DNA of 64,000 bases from Rhynchosporium graminicola (taxonomy: Eukaryota > Ascomycota > Leotiomycetes > Helotiales > Ploettnerulaceae). This document shows positions 11,452 through 21,527 of this stretch, piece by piece. Each line of letters begins with the position of its first letter. Position 1 is the first letter of the stretch. The stretch lies in the NCBI GenBank assembly GCA_900074885.1, contig FJUW01000080.1:1-64000 (forward strand), read 5' to 3'. The position numbers and the translations under genes were made by a program. Under the pieces are notes generated by a model that did no database searches, was not told the origin of the DNA, and saw only the letters and a program-made list of their open reading frames with translations.

Positions 11452-12545
11452 ATGTCAGCAGCCCGCCCAACACACGAGAGAACGAGATCTACCAACCTTG
11501 GTGGGGTAAGGCCTCGAATTCTAGATGGTAAACTGGCAATTGTGACAGGAGCTTCGAGAGGTATATATCCGGCAACATTTATTCCTAAACATATCTCTAA
11601 CATGTGAATAGGTATCGGAGAAGCCATAGCACATAATCTGGCTTCGAAGGGTGCCAATCTGATTTTGAACTATACTTCCGATTCTTCAAGCAAAGCTACA
11701 GCAGACCTCTCTGCACTTCTGACGGACGAATATGGGGTCACATGTCTAGTTGTTCGTAAGTCTACATGCCTATCCTTGATTTTTCTTATTACAATCTTCA
11801 TGAACATGAAGTCAATGAACAGAAGAGGAATTCCAGCTTCAATATCCTTACATCTCAAGCATCAATTCTACCATACTAACACCCACCAGAAGCAGACATG
11901 GGCCTCCCAACCGGTCCAGCACACATAATCTCTACAGCCAAAAACCACTTCTCCCACCCAAAAACCGGTAAATTCCAAATTGACATCCTTGTCAACAACG
12001 CCGGCGTATCCACAAACCTCACCATCGCCGAGTGCACCATCGACGACTTCAACCGACAATACAAGATCAACGTCCTCGGTCCTCTGCTCCTGATCCAAGC
12101 CGTCCTTCCCTATCTTCCCACCGACCGAAGCGGCCGTATCGTTAACTTAAGCTCCGTATCTAGTACTCAAGGGTTCATCGGCCAGTCAGTGTATGGTGGT
12201 ACGAAAGCCGCTTTAGAGGCCATGACTCGAACTTGGGCGAGAGAACTAGCGGACCGAGCTACAGTAAATGCTATCAATCCAGGACCAGTTAAGACAGATA
12301 TGTGGGCTGGTACCACGCCTGGTTTCAAGAAGAATCTGAGACCATTCATTGAGCAGACGCCTGGAAGTAAGATTAGACCTGAGATCGATGATAAGGACTT
12401 GGTAGAGGATGCTGAGAATGCGGGGGGTAGACCAGCTTATGTGGGCGAGATTGCGGGGGTTGTGGGAATGCTGTGCACGCCGGATAGCTTGTGGTGTACA
12501 GGACAGGTGGTTTGTGCGAATGGGGGGATGAGGATGGCTATGTAG
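11452..12545 (+). CDS. Short-chain dehydrogenase/reductase (SDR)
   Basis: NAD(P)-dependent oxidoreductase of the classical SDR superfamily. Three exons, 11452-11560, 11612-11755 and 11890-12545, encode 302 residues. The first intron (51 nt) interrupts the cofactor motif, so that T-G-A-S-R-G-I-G is only complete after splicing; the second has donor GTAAGT. Visible motifs: the TGxxxGIG dinucleotide-binding loop, N-N-A-G, the catalytic Ser in L-S-S-V-S-S, the Y-x-x-x-K pair in S-V-Y-G-G-T-K, and P-G-P-V-K-T-D-M. The order matches 3-oxoacyl-ACP reductase-like SDRs, but the substrate is not determined by these motifs. The start at 11452 follows a good AAA context. It is divergent from Naa10, leaving about 300 bp of shared upstream DNA. 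Confidence 0.9.
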
Positions 12546-12730
12546 ACATGGGAAGTTGTGGAGTTGAGTACGTAAAGGAGATATAAGTAGAAGAGAATTT
12601 TCAGAAGCAAACTCTACATTAAGCGATAGATAGATTTGAATCCATGTTGAAATGAGTCTTAGTGCGATCTTATAGCTACCCCATACTACTTTTCAGTCCT
12701 CTAACGCCAGTGATTCTCACAGTACATGTT

Positions 12731-14874
12731 TTATGGTGCAGCAGAAGGTGGTGGTGCTTGTTCCTCAGCAGTCACGCCTCGTAATGGCAACTCCACCTCG
12801 CCCTCCTTGGCGTTCTCGGTCTTTTTGTCAGTTGTAGTCTTTTTGGCCGTATCTGTCGTTATAGATTGCTCCGTCTCAGTCTTCTTCGATTCTCCAGTTT
12901 CCTTCTTTGGCTTGGTCTCCGTACTAGAACCAGTGGCCTTGGCAGCATCTGCTGCTTCCTTCTGGTAGGGAGTTAGTCAGGTAATCCTCCAACCGAAGTT
13001 GTAAAAAAAAATCTCCTTAGTCGTCCCCAAGACCTCAACACCCGTCTCTACAGCATGAAAAAGAAGCTTCCTTTACGAACCTTAGCTTTCTTCCTCTCCT
13101 TATCCCTTAGCTTATCAGCCGCCTTCTTAGCCTTAGCTTCCTCTTCAGCTTGTCGAGAAGCCTGCGTACCACCATACTTACCCCTCCACTCTTCTTCCTT
13201 CTCATCAGGAATACGCGTGAATAAGTATGCAGCCTTTCCGATCTTGTGACCGCCTGGAAGAGCGCCGGGAGACCATTTGTCGGGGATCGAGAGAAGAGGA
13301 GCTTTGAGTTGCTCAGTGATGGAGACTGCTGTTGCGGGCATGAAAGGGGATGAAAGGGATGCAAGGAGGTATGCGAGATTGAGAGCGAGTCCGATAATGG
13401 CGTTTGTTCGTTCAGTACTGTTGGTTAGATTGGCAGTGTCGAGACGACCGGCTAGGATGAGATTGCCCTTTGCGGAAATCTCCATGAGTTTCTTTAGGCC
13501 AGATCGCAAGTGTACAGCTTCCATCTCGGTGACATATTCAGCTAAAAGGACATTGACATCGTTGATGAACCCGGTGAAATCGTACGATTCATCCGTATAG
13601 CTCGCATCAAACTCTGGAATGACGCCACCGAGCTTCGCATTGACAAACTTGACCAAACGATTGACAAAATTGCCTAGATTTGCGAGAAGCTCGCTGTTGT
13701 TTCCGGCGATGAAGGCTTTCCATTCGAACTGTGAGTCACCGGTCTCTGGTCGATTAGAAAGCAAGTAATACCTCCATACTGATGGTGGGACCCCAGTCTC
13801 CTTAGCACCATCACCAAAAACACCAATTCCTCGAGACTTTGAGAATTTTCCTTGCTCATAGTTCAGGTACTCGGTGACGGAGATGTTGTGCAACATAGTC
13901 CACTTGTCCTTGGTACCCAACTGAGAGCCAGGGAAAATGACCGTATGGAAGGGAACATTGTCCTTGCCCATAAATTGGTATAGCTTGACCTGCTCTGGAT
14001 TACGCCACCAGAGCTCCCAATCCTTGGTGTAGTTGGCAGTAATCGAAGGGTATCCAATACAGGCATCGAACCAAACATAGAGCACCTTATCCTCGTAACC
14101 AGGTAATGGAACTGGCGTACCCCATTTCAAGTCTCGTGTGATACTTCGACCCTCGAGTCCCTTGTCGAGCCACGACTTTGTGATCGCAATACCGTTTGAT
14201 GACCATCCTCCCTCAACACTCGATCGCGCAACGAATTTGTCAACATCTTCCTGCACTTTATCTAGGCGCATGAAGATGTGTGTAGTGTCTTTGGGTACAG
14301 GAGTCGTGCCATCAACCTTACACCGGGGATTTATGAGCTCGAGCGCATCCAGGAGACTGCCGCACTTGTCGCATTGATCACCCCGCGCATCGTCATATTG
14401 ACATTTCGGACACGTTCCCTCGACAAACCGATCCGCCAGGAAAGAGTGGTGATGTTCGCAGTATGGTTGTAAAGTCGTTCGCTCCTCCAAATACCCATTT
14501 TTGTGCAACTTCAAGAAGATATCCTGCGCGATGGCTGTCTGCTGTTCCGTTGTCGTCCTGCCGAAATAATCGAACCCAATCTCGAACCAGTCATAAATCG
14601 CCTTATGCTTCACATGAAATTCGTCGCAGAGTTCTTTAGGAGTCTGTCCGGTCTCGCGTGCTCTCGCCTCCGTAGCTGTACCGTACTCGTCCGTTCCACA
14701 GATGAAAAGCGTTGGTCTGTCGCGCAACTTGCTGAATCTCGAGTAGACGTCTGCGCTGAGCACACTTCCAATCACGTTTCCGAGATGAGGAATGTTGTTG
14801 ACGTATGGTAGGGCGCTGGTAATTAGAATGTTGTTTTTGCCCTCTTCGGGCAAGATGATTTTCGTGTCTGCCAT
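12731..14874 (-). CDS. MES1: Methionyl-tRNA synthetase, cytosolic
   Basis: Class I aminoacyl-tRNA synthetase that charges tRNA-Met in the cytosol. Two exons, complement of 13081-14874 and 12731-12961, give 674 residues. The HIGH-type signature is P-H-L-G-N near residue 31, and the KMSKS-type loop is K-F-S-K-S-R-G near residue 345. A zinc knuckle with C-E-H-H-H, C-P-K-C and C-D-K-C lies in the connective domain. An anticodon-binding helical domain follows. The last exon encodes a Lys/Thr/Glu-rich tail. The intron before it must start at G-T-T-C-G-T to keep frame; the nearby GTAAAG would put a stop in the tail, so the donor is noncanonical in its last bases. No mitochondrial leader is seen. It converges with the SDR gene, about 185 bp apart. 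Confidence 0.95.
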
Positions 14875-16903
14875 GCTGGATGGTGGAATTGAGAGATATT
14901 GTCTCTCGCGGGGTATGTGATGTTTTAAGCTTTTGGTGGGCTGGTGGGGGTTGACTCACAAGCCAGAACGCGGCTGAAATTAGCGTGTTTGGACCGGGCC
15001 GGAAGCTAAGAGCGAGGCTGAAGAAATGTTTCGGCGACTTTGAAATGAGCCAGAAAATACAACTTTTCTGGAACCTATGGAACTATACCAGAACCTCCCA
15101 TTCATATGGAATAGCATATTGGGTACTGATTCGTAGAGTCTGCCCAAAGACTGTACTCCTTTTGCAACATAGCACCAAATTGAGTACGGGTTCTCTGACA
15201 AGTCAATGCTTAGTGCAGAAGCTTTCTCAAGATCCATATTTTTGGAACAATTGAAACGATAGTAATCAAAAGACAGTGATACACAATGGCCAGTATGATG
15301 ATTAGCAATGCGCGTGTACTTTGCGCTTCCTATTTGCGTCTCGAGATGTTTTGTTCTGTGCTCGCTTAAGTTTATAAGCGGGGCGACTTCGGACATAGGC
15401 TAAAACTCCAGAATAATAATCCTTGAGGTAATTAACTTTATTCTAAAAGGAGGCAACAAAGGAATAAAAGACCGAATAAGTCTCCTAGGGATAATTATCA
15501 AGCAGTCAGTCTTTTTAAAGCCCCCAGAAGGTCGCTTTGCAATTCGAGATCACCCAGCATGAAAGAGAGTAAGATATCCCGCATGAAAGAGAGTAAGATC
15601 TAGTAATGTGCTCTAAGTTTTATGCTGAACTACGAGAGCTCGGGTAATCACTAAAAATTCTGACGGCACACACTAGTTCGCTACGAATACCAGTTTCAAT
15701 GTCGATTATGTCACGGAAAGAGGGATTGTCAACAACGACGTCACTTGCAGTGTTAGTATTCATATTTCGGGGCGAGATGGCCAATAGTCAAACGAGTCTT
15801 TTGGGCTGATTTCAATCGCAGAATTTGAGTTTTGAATTCTCTTGCTTTTTGAGGGATCTAGCTTGATGTGAGTCAAGCTCTATACCTTCTTTGTCGTTCT
15901 CTGTAGCTTTTTGGAACCGTGAGTTATCAGGATATTTGCTACAAAGATTATCAAAATTCAACTAGATTAATTGTGATCGAGGGGAATTAATAAGATGTCT
16001 ACAGCTACCAATTCGAAGTGAGCACCTGGTGTAAGTCACAACTTGCTGCTCCGTCTGGCCAGTGAAGAGTTGAAAGAAGCTCAAAAAATAAGAATGACTC
16101 TCCGAAGTTCAATGTGTCACAAGGTATTTTCAGGTAGAAATTAAGAGAGTGCGACTCCAGACGATACTTTCGGGGTCTGATGCTGAATGAAGAGCCTAGC
16201 GATATTCGGGTTCGTAAATCGCCGCTTTCCGAAAGTAAACAAAGCTGCGAGCAAATCTCGCTTACGGCACATCCTTGACAATAGTAGACGCATCTGCAAA
16301 AGAGCAAATAGGTTTTAGCACTCTGTCTATGTTCTAAAAGTGGTAATATGTGAGTGTGTATTTTTTCTGTCAGTCACCAAGAAAATAAAATAATATTCTC
16401 GTTGCGTTATATGAGAATAACCTTTGACTGCGCGATACTTCTTGGCACAGTTTCAGCGAGCTAAAGAAAGAGAAATGTGGAGACTACCTGCCAACTCAAT
16501 CTGCATAGGCTAGCCTCACCCAGGGGTGGCGCCTTGTAAAGGCTACTTCGTATCCTTAGAACCGCCAGCTTAGCCGGCCGAAGATATCACACCCACACTA
16601 CACACTAGGGCATATTTCGGGCTGTAATAACAGTAAAGCATGCCGTTTGAAGTTTTTCTGAGGTTTAAAGCGGCGACTGGCTGATCATGGTCAGCGGTAC
16701 AAGATTTGGGGGAAGCGTCTGGTTGCTTTAAAATATGTACGACGAAAAGTTCAGCCTCACGCATGGGCCGCAGCCTCGGAAAAGATCGAGGTCGCGCCCG
16801 AAGTTTGGCCGGCTTGGCAGTCACTTTCGACTTATATTCACTTTCACTTCTCGCAGAACGCCACACATGCACGCAGAGAAAATCTACAACTGATTGCTAC
16901 GTG
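14875..16903. other. Two-kilobase intergenic region with a short tandem repeat
   Basis: No gene is supported here. A 138-codon minus reading (14980-15396) and a 100-codon minus reading (16005-16307) show no recognisable domains. The left end holds the promoter of the methionyl-tRNA synthetase gene. The right end, from about 16600, leads into the Lto1 gene; a longer in-frame reading from 16706 precedes its ATG but has no family character. A 19-bp direct repeat is listed separately at 15557-15599. Confidence 0.4.
15557..15599. repeat. 19-bp tandem direct repeat
   Basis: The word gcatgaaagagagtaagat occurs at 15557-15575 and again, without mismatch, at 15581-15599, a 24-base period. It lies in DNA without a gene. 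Two copies only; it may be a simple duplication. Confidence 0.7.
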
Positions 16904-17446
16904 ATGGCGTCCAGTACCTTCGATGAGGTGTTAGGTCTGGAGGAGCAATTTTACCTTGATGGGTTTAATCAAGGACGGGAAGATGGAGTGAAAGCGGGCA
17001 GAATCGAAGGAAGGACATTTGGACTTGAGAAGGGGTTCGAGAAGTACATTGAAAGTGGACGACTTTACGGCAAATCTATCGTCTGGGCGAATCGCATGCC
17101 TCATATTCCAAAGCTCGCTACAAATCCCGACCAGGAATCGCACGCACCTGAGTCACAGATCTCAGGGACATCATCTGATTCATCAGCCCAAGCATTACAG
17201 CCTTCTAGGCTCACCATATTACCCGACAACCAAAGACTAGCAAAGCACCTCAGATTTTTGCACGCTTTAGCAGAATCAGAGAGTCTGTCCACTGAGAATT
17301 CGGAAGAAGCAGTGTCAGATTTTGATGATCGCCTCAAGCGTGCTCAAGGCAAAGCAAAGATTATTGAAAGGATCGTGGGAGAACATCACGAGGATGGCGC
17401 CATTGAAAGTCAGGCAACTGGAGGCAAAATAGCGAAAGGCCTTTGA
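16904..17446 (+). CDS. LTO1: Lto1/ORAOV1-like protein (Yae1-Lto1 adaptor component)
   Basis: Small acidic protein of 180 residues, single exon, starting at the ATG at 16904. Residues 15-60 hold the family signature, a run of Gly at every fourth position in the pattern D-G-F-x-x-G-R-E-D-G-x-x-x-G-R-I-E-G-R, followed by F-G-x-E-K-G-F. This deca-GX3 motif defines Lto1/ORAOV1 and Yae1. In yeast, Lto1 binds Yae1 and links the cytosolic iron-sulfur targeting complex to the ABC protein Rli1. The protein here is longer than the yeast one, with a Ser-rich linker (about residues 80-105) and a helical C-terminus. It ends K-G-L, whereas yeast Lto1 ends in a conserved Trp, so recognition by the targeting complex may differ. 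Family assignment is good. Confidence 0.85.
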   Translation: MASSTFDEVLGLEEQFYLDGFNQGREDGVKAGRIEGRTFGLEKGFEKYIESGRLYGKSIVWANRMPHIPKLATNPDQESHAPESQISGTSSDSSAQALQPSRLTILPDNQRLAKHLRFLHALAESESLSTENSEEAVSDFDDRLKRAQGKAKIIERIVGEHHEDGAIESQATGGKIAKGL

Positions 17447-18417
17447 AGCAACAACGATCAATCAATGGGTATGAGCACTGGACCAACACTACTATCTCGT
17501 AAGGTTGAGGATTAGAGACTGGTATTGAAATCCCATGGTCTTGCTATATTCTGTTTGCATCTCTCTGAAAATTCTGTTTTTCTTGACCGATTGAGCACTT
17601 TAGGTTCAGATCAGGTGCCATTGTGCCCTCCCACAGAATTCTCCAAACCACTGTCTGTCAGGCATCCCACCCTCAATCTCTAACTTTTATGGGAGCATAA
17701 ATGCTAAGTAAAGTCACGGTTTTTGTGGTGACTTTACTAATGCTGCAACTAAACTATTACAGAGACTTGCAGTCCTCTGTAACCTGCCATTGAGATTCCG
17801 TACTCATTAGAAACAACAACTTACCATAGTATCACATCAATTTGGTGCGACTTCAAACCACGCACATCGACTCGGAGATCAATTCATTTGAAGAATATCC
17901 TAAAAGTAATCTAAGCCAAAGCTTCTAGTAAAGTTACAACTCTGCCTCACAGTAAAGTCCTCACCTTTTAATCTGAATATCCTCTTCTACTGTAGTCTAT
18001 CAAGTGTAGGAAGCAGTCTTAAATCCAATAGACTTGGGCAAATAGACTCTTCTGAGCGACTGAGAGTGCGCTGACACTATCAGGGTCCGTATATGACAAT
18101 TCACTTCTCTCAAAGGCACCTACGAGAATCTCTTAAAATCGGGTTCGTGTTCCAAAGGCAGTTGATATTCCTGAATGGTGAATAGCTTGGATATCGCCTC
18201 GCGCTGCAAATTCTCCTCCTGCCCAATAAATATTTGGAATCCTTTTCTTCGCAACCTTTTTTCTTCGATCACTCTAATATTGCACATACTCTCCGCAATA
18301 AACCCGACACCTGAGATAAGACAAATATGCACCTAGTTCGACGTCGCAACAGTTATCTTCTCTACGCGCTTTTGATAACACCCGATTCGAGATCATTGCC
18401 TTCACTACTTCCACGAT
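17447..18417. other. Intergenic region containing a perfect inverted repeat
   Basis: Almost 1 kb without an acceptable gene. A minus reading at 18120-18332 (70 codons) has no recognisable features. The main structure is the 11-bp inverted repeat listed at 17707-17738. The right end contains the promoter of the coiled-coil gene. Confidence 0.4.
17707..17738. repeat. Perfect 11-bp inverted repeat (hairpin)
   Basis: The left arm agtaaagtcac (17707-17717) is the exact reverse complement of gtgactttact (17728-17738), with a 10-base T-rich loop. The core agtaaagt recurs outside the hairpin at about 17931 and 17951. It could be the trace of a small inverted-repeat element or an RNA hairpin in the 3' region of the Lto1 transcript. 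The sequence does not decide between these. Confidence 0.65.
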
Positions 18418-18985
18418 ATGGATCCACACAGTGTCCGACTTGAGGGTATCGACTTTGGTCGCTGCAGCAGTGATGAAACACCAACTGCCGTAAGTAAATA
18501 TCTGTTCGTCATGCCTTCTCGGTGGAAATCTTCACTGACCCTCGCAGAAACGCCATCAACAATTCGAGCCTTCCTCCTACGGTCTCCTGATAGCTCAACA
18601 AGAACACAAAAAGCTACGCGATGAGATCAAGACTGAGTTTCTGGACGAAGAAGGGCGCAAATTCCACAGGAGCATGACGGCGGCGTACAAGAAGACCGCA
18701 AGACGGGAAGCTATACTCGATCTGCAGGAGGACAATCGGAAGGAGCTTGTAAGATTGAAGATGAAGCTGGAGGCTGAGTTGTTGGGGAAGCGGAATCAGC
18801 AGGTTGAAGCTCTTCGAGAGAAGCTGAGAGAGAAGGATACTAAGATCAAGGAGTTGGAGGTGGAGGCTTCAGAGGACGGAAACGAGATCCGAAGACTTCA
18901 GGGTGTTGTTGCTTTGATGATGGCGCAAGTCAATAGGTTGAAGAATAACGAGCGTTCTGGAGACGAGACCATTAAGGAGAACTGA
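18418..18985 (+). CDS. Coiled-coil protein of unknown function
   Basis: Two exons, 18418-18489 and 18548-18985, joined in phase 0 across a 58-nt intron with donor GTAAGT and acceptor GCAG, encode 169 residues. From about residue 40 on, the protein is almost entirely charged and helical, with heptad-like spacing of Leu (E-L-V-R-L-K-M-K-L-E-A-E-L-L and later E-A-L-R-E-K-L-R-E-K), typical of a long coiled coil. The N-terminal 24 residues are not helical. No catalytic motif, signal peptide or membrane segment is visible, and I do not recognise a family. It may be a structural or adaptor protein. Confidence 0.7.
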
Positions 18986-19567
18986 TCTTGCAATTCTTGT
19001 TGAGATGGTCTTTGACAAAAGCTTTGAGGGGAATCGTTTTTGTTTTTTCCAACTGGGAGTCTGATTGGCTTTCATCAGATGGGAATATGCTTTCACTTTA
19101 TTCCGCGAACAGGAAATCTGGCGGTACGTCGGCGAAAGTCCGATTCACACACTTCCAGCTTATTTGTTGTGATTTCTTGAGGGACTGTGGGGTTATTCCG
19201 TAATCAAATTTGGAGACCATATAGTAGGATGACCGTTCATACTCGACTCTCAGGTATTCCCTCCCCTTGGAGCAATCTCTACTCCGATCGACTGGATATC
19301 GGCAAAGTTAGCGCGCTGTGCGCATTGGAGTGTTGTCTCTCTACAAACTTTAACAAATTCCCTTAAAACTCGCATGACTAGCCTATAGATACGCTTTGGG
19401 ATGGCCATCGGAAATATGGATTGAAGTGAATGTGCATCACAAAAAACCAAAAACGCTTAAATCTTCATTACCTATGTTAACCTCACCTAAACCCTGGAGC
19501 TGTGTAATTTCAGACTTGATCAGAAACTCCACAGAAACCGTGGTATTGGAGCCAAAGCATAAGCATC

Positions 19568-20303
19568 ATGGGTTCAAACCATTCTAAAGATACAGATCGT
19601 TCGGTTTCCTCAAAGAAGAAGTCCAAAGATGGGGACAATGACAATGACAAGCGCATCCGTCATCGGATCAGAGGTATTTCCATCTGCAGATCATCCTTGA
19701 ACCCGATACCCGAGACAGACAAAATTACCGAATCTTCAACGCAGGAAGACAAGTCCGTTCTAGGAAGTGCGGTTTTCAGAGATGAGACAGACGTGACTAA
19801 CGCTAAGACCTCAAAGACACCGACGCACGATAACGTCAGGCGTACCGGATCTTCATCCAGAAAAGACAGCGCGTTTTTGAATAGTGCGTTTTTCAGGGAT
19901 CCAGAGAACGGTCCCATGAGAACCAAGCCCAGATTAAAGTCAGCATACACAAGTCCAAAAGACATCCAAATGGCCTCCAAGCAAACCAGTATAAGAATCC
20001 TAAGCCGTGCGGAGCGAGACGAACAAGAAAGATGGGCTCAAGAGAAGCTTACTACTCATGGTGACTGTACAGCAGGTTACGCATGGTGGGAGTATAACTT
20101 GGGTGTGGATACTAAGGGAAAAAAAGCTTGAAGGATGTCGATGCTGGGCTGGTAATCACATGGTGACCCACAAGCTACTGGCTGCGGGCAGGGCAGGCTT
20201 CTATACACGACAATGTACACTCCTTAAACTTGAGCTTGATGCTTCTCAGTTGGAAGTGAAGCTTAGAAGGGCTACGGGCAACCAAGAGAATCGGTCTTCA
20301 TGA
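19568..20303 (+). CDS. Putatively N-myristoylated protein with an apparent A7 frameshift
   Basis: The reading 19568-20131 codes for 187 residues starting M-G-S-N-H-S-K, a good N-myristoylation consensus (Gly2, Ser6, Lys7). The N-terminal half is rich in Ser, Lys and Asp and contains two related repeats of the type S-x-x-x-x-S-A-x-F-R-D (around residues 62-73 and 99-112). The C-terminal part has C-T-A-G-Y-A-W-W-E-Y and then stops right after a run of seven A. Dropping one A lets translation pass into the next frame, which stays open to 20303 and begins G-C-R-C-W-A-G-N-H-M, a Cys/Gly/His-rich stretch that looks like the natural continuation. The stop may thus be a frameshift, a sequencing error or the real end. 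Function unknown. Confidence 0.6.
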
Positions 20304-21527
20304 TAGTGATCGACATGACGGCAGCAACCTTGCACCCAATATTCTCAGCGGCGCGGAGATGCGCCACATATAAGCAAGTCGTAGTCCTGAGAAAGTAAGG
20401 TACCCCGCGCCATCAAGTTATAGGACTTGGTACGGTCCCGAGTACCCGAATTTGGAGGATATCGAGTGGATGGTACAATGGAAAACGGAGTACAAGGAAA
20501 GGTTGCATACATTGTCTCGTGATGGGGAAAAGGTAGAGAGACAGAGTAAGGAGCCCGCCATACTGGCTAGCCACAGGGGGTCAATTATATAAATACGGGG
20601 TAGTGGAAAGCGTATTCAATAATATAGTAAGGCTTTGAAGTGTCTCATTGGGAATCTCAAACAATTAAAGACCCCAAGGCAAGAAATCGATTTGTTGGAT
20701 ATCGATGAGGGCTAGATTGATCAATGCGGGCTACTGGATTGTTTTTGGGTCTTATATATAGGCTCTATAGTGTGTCAAGGATCTAGATAAGTAACAATAT
20801 AACGTTGAAACCCAAGGACATTCTGCTATTACTGGACTTGAGGTACAAGTGAATCTGTCGTAGCAGTTGACATTACGAAACTCGTTAATCCTTATGATCA
20901 AGAGATCCATCCCATAAGGACCAATTAGAGTCTAGAATTAGCCGTAGAGACATCAGACCCGCAGGGCAGAAGCACATGATAACTGTACCGAAGTGTATCG
21001 GAGCCCTCTCCACACGTGATTCTGCCCGTCGAACTAAGCGAGAATATTGTAAACAAATCCACAATAAGATCTACAGGTGGACATGAAGAACGAGAGCTAC
21101 CTGACCTTAACCGATGACACAAGACCGTCAAATGTTGGTACACCAGAGATTAATTGCTCCTTAAGCACTCTACTTCGTCGCAGTAAGCAAGCATAAGCTG
21201 AAACTTGACGCGAAACATGTAGTGAGATCTCTTTGCATTGTATGCCAAGGTCCCGCCAATACCATAACTACCTAATTGCACAAATCAACAAAGAGTGCCT
21301 ACCCATCCCGCAAACGATGCTTTCCCACAGAGAGATATGACAAATGATCGACCAACCAACCAGTCTGGCCGCACCTTGTATACTCCGCCCAATGCATATA
21401 CTGTTTACCACCTCTCTCAACTCCCATCACCTTCATCATCGTGTCTCTGTGACACCGTTTTGAATTACTTCAATTCAGAGCCGTTCATTGTGCCCGCTGT
21501 ATAGGCTTACAATTCATGGCCGCGTCT
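20304..21527. other. Intergenic region with no supported gene
   Basis: About 1.2 kb lies between the myristoylated-protein gene and the 3' end of the septation kinase gene. Only short readings without domain character occur (for example the complement of 20925-21143, and 21295-21504). I see no repeat, hairpin or RNA gene that stands out. Confidence 0.35.

Noticed and set aside
14980..15396. 138-codon minus-strand reading
   Set aside because: No ATG-supported conserved start, no domain, sits in intergenic sequence upstream of methionyl-tRNA synthetase.
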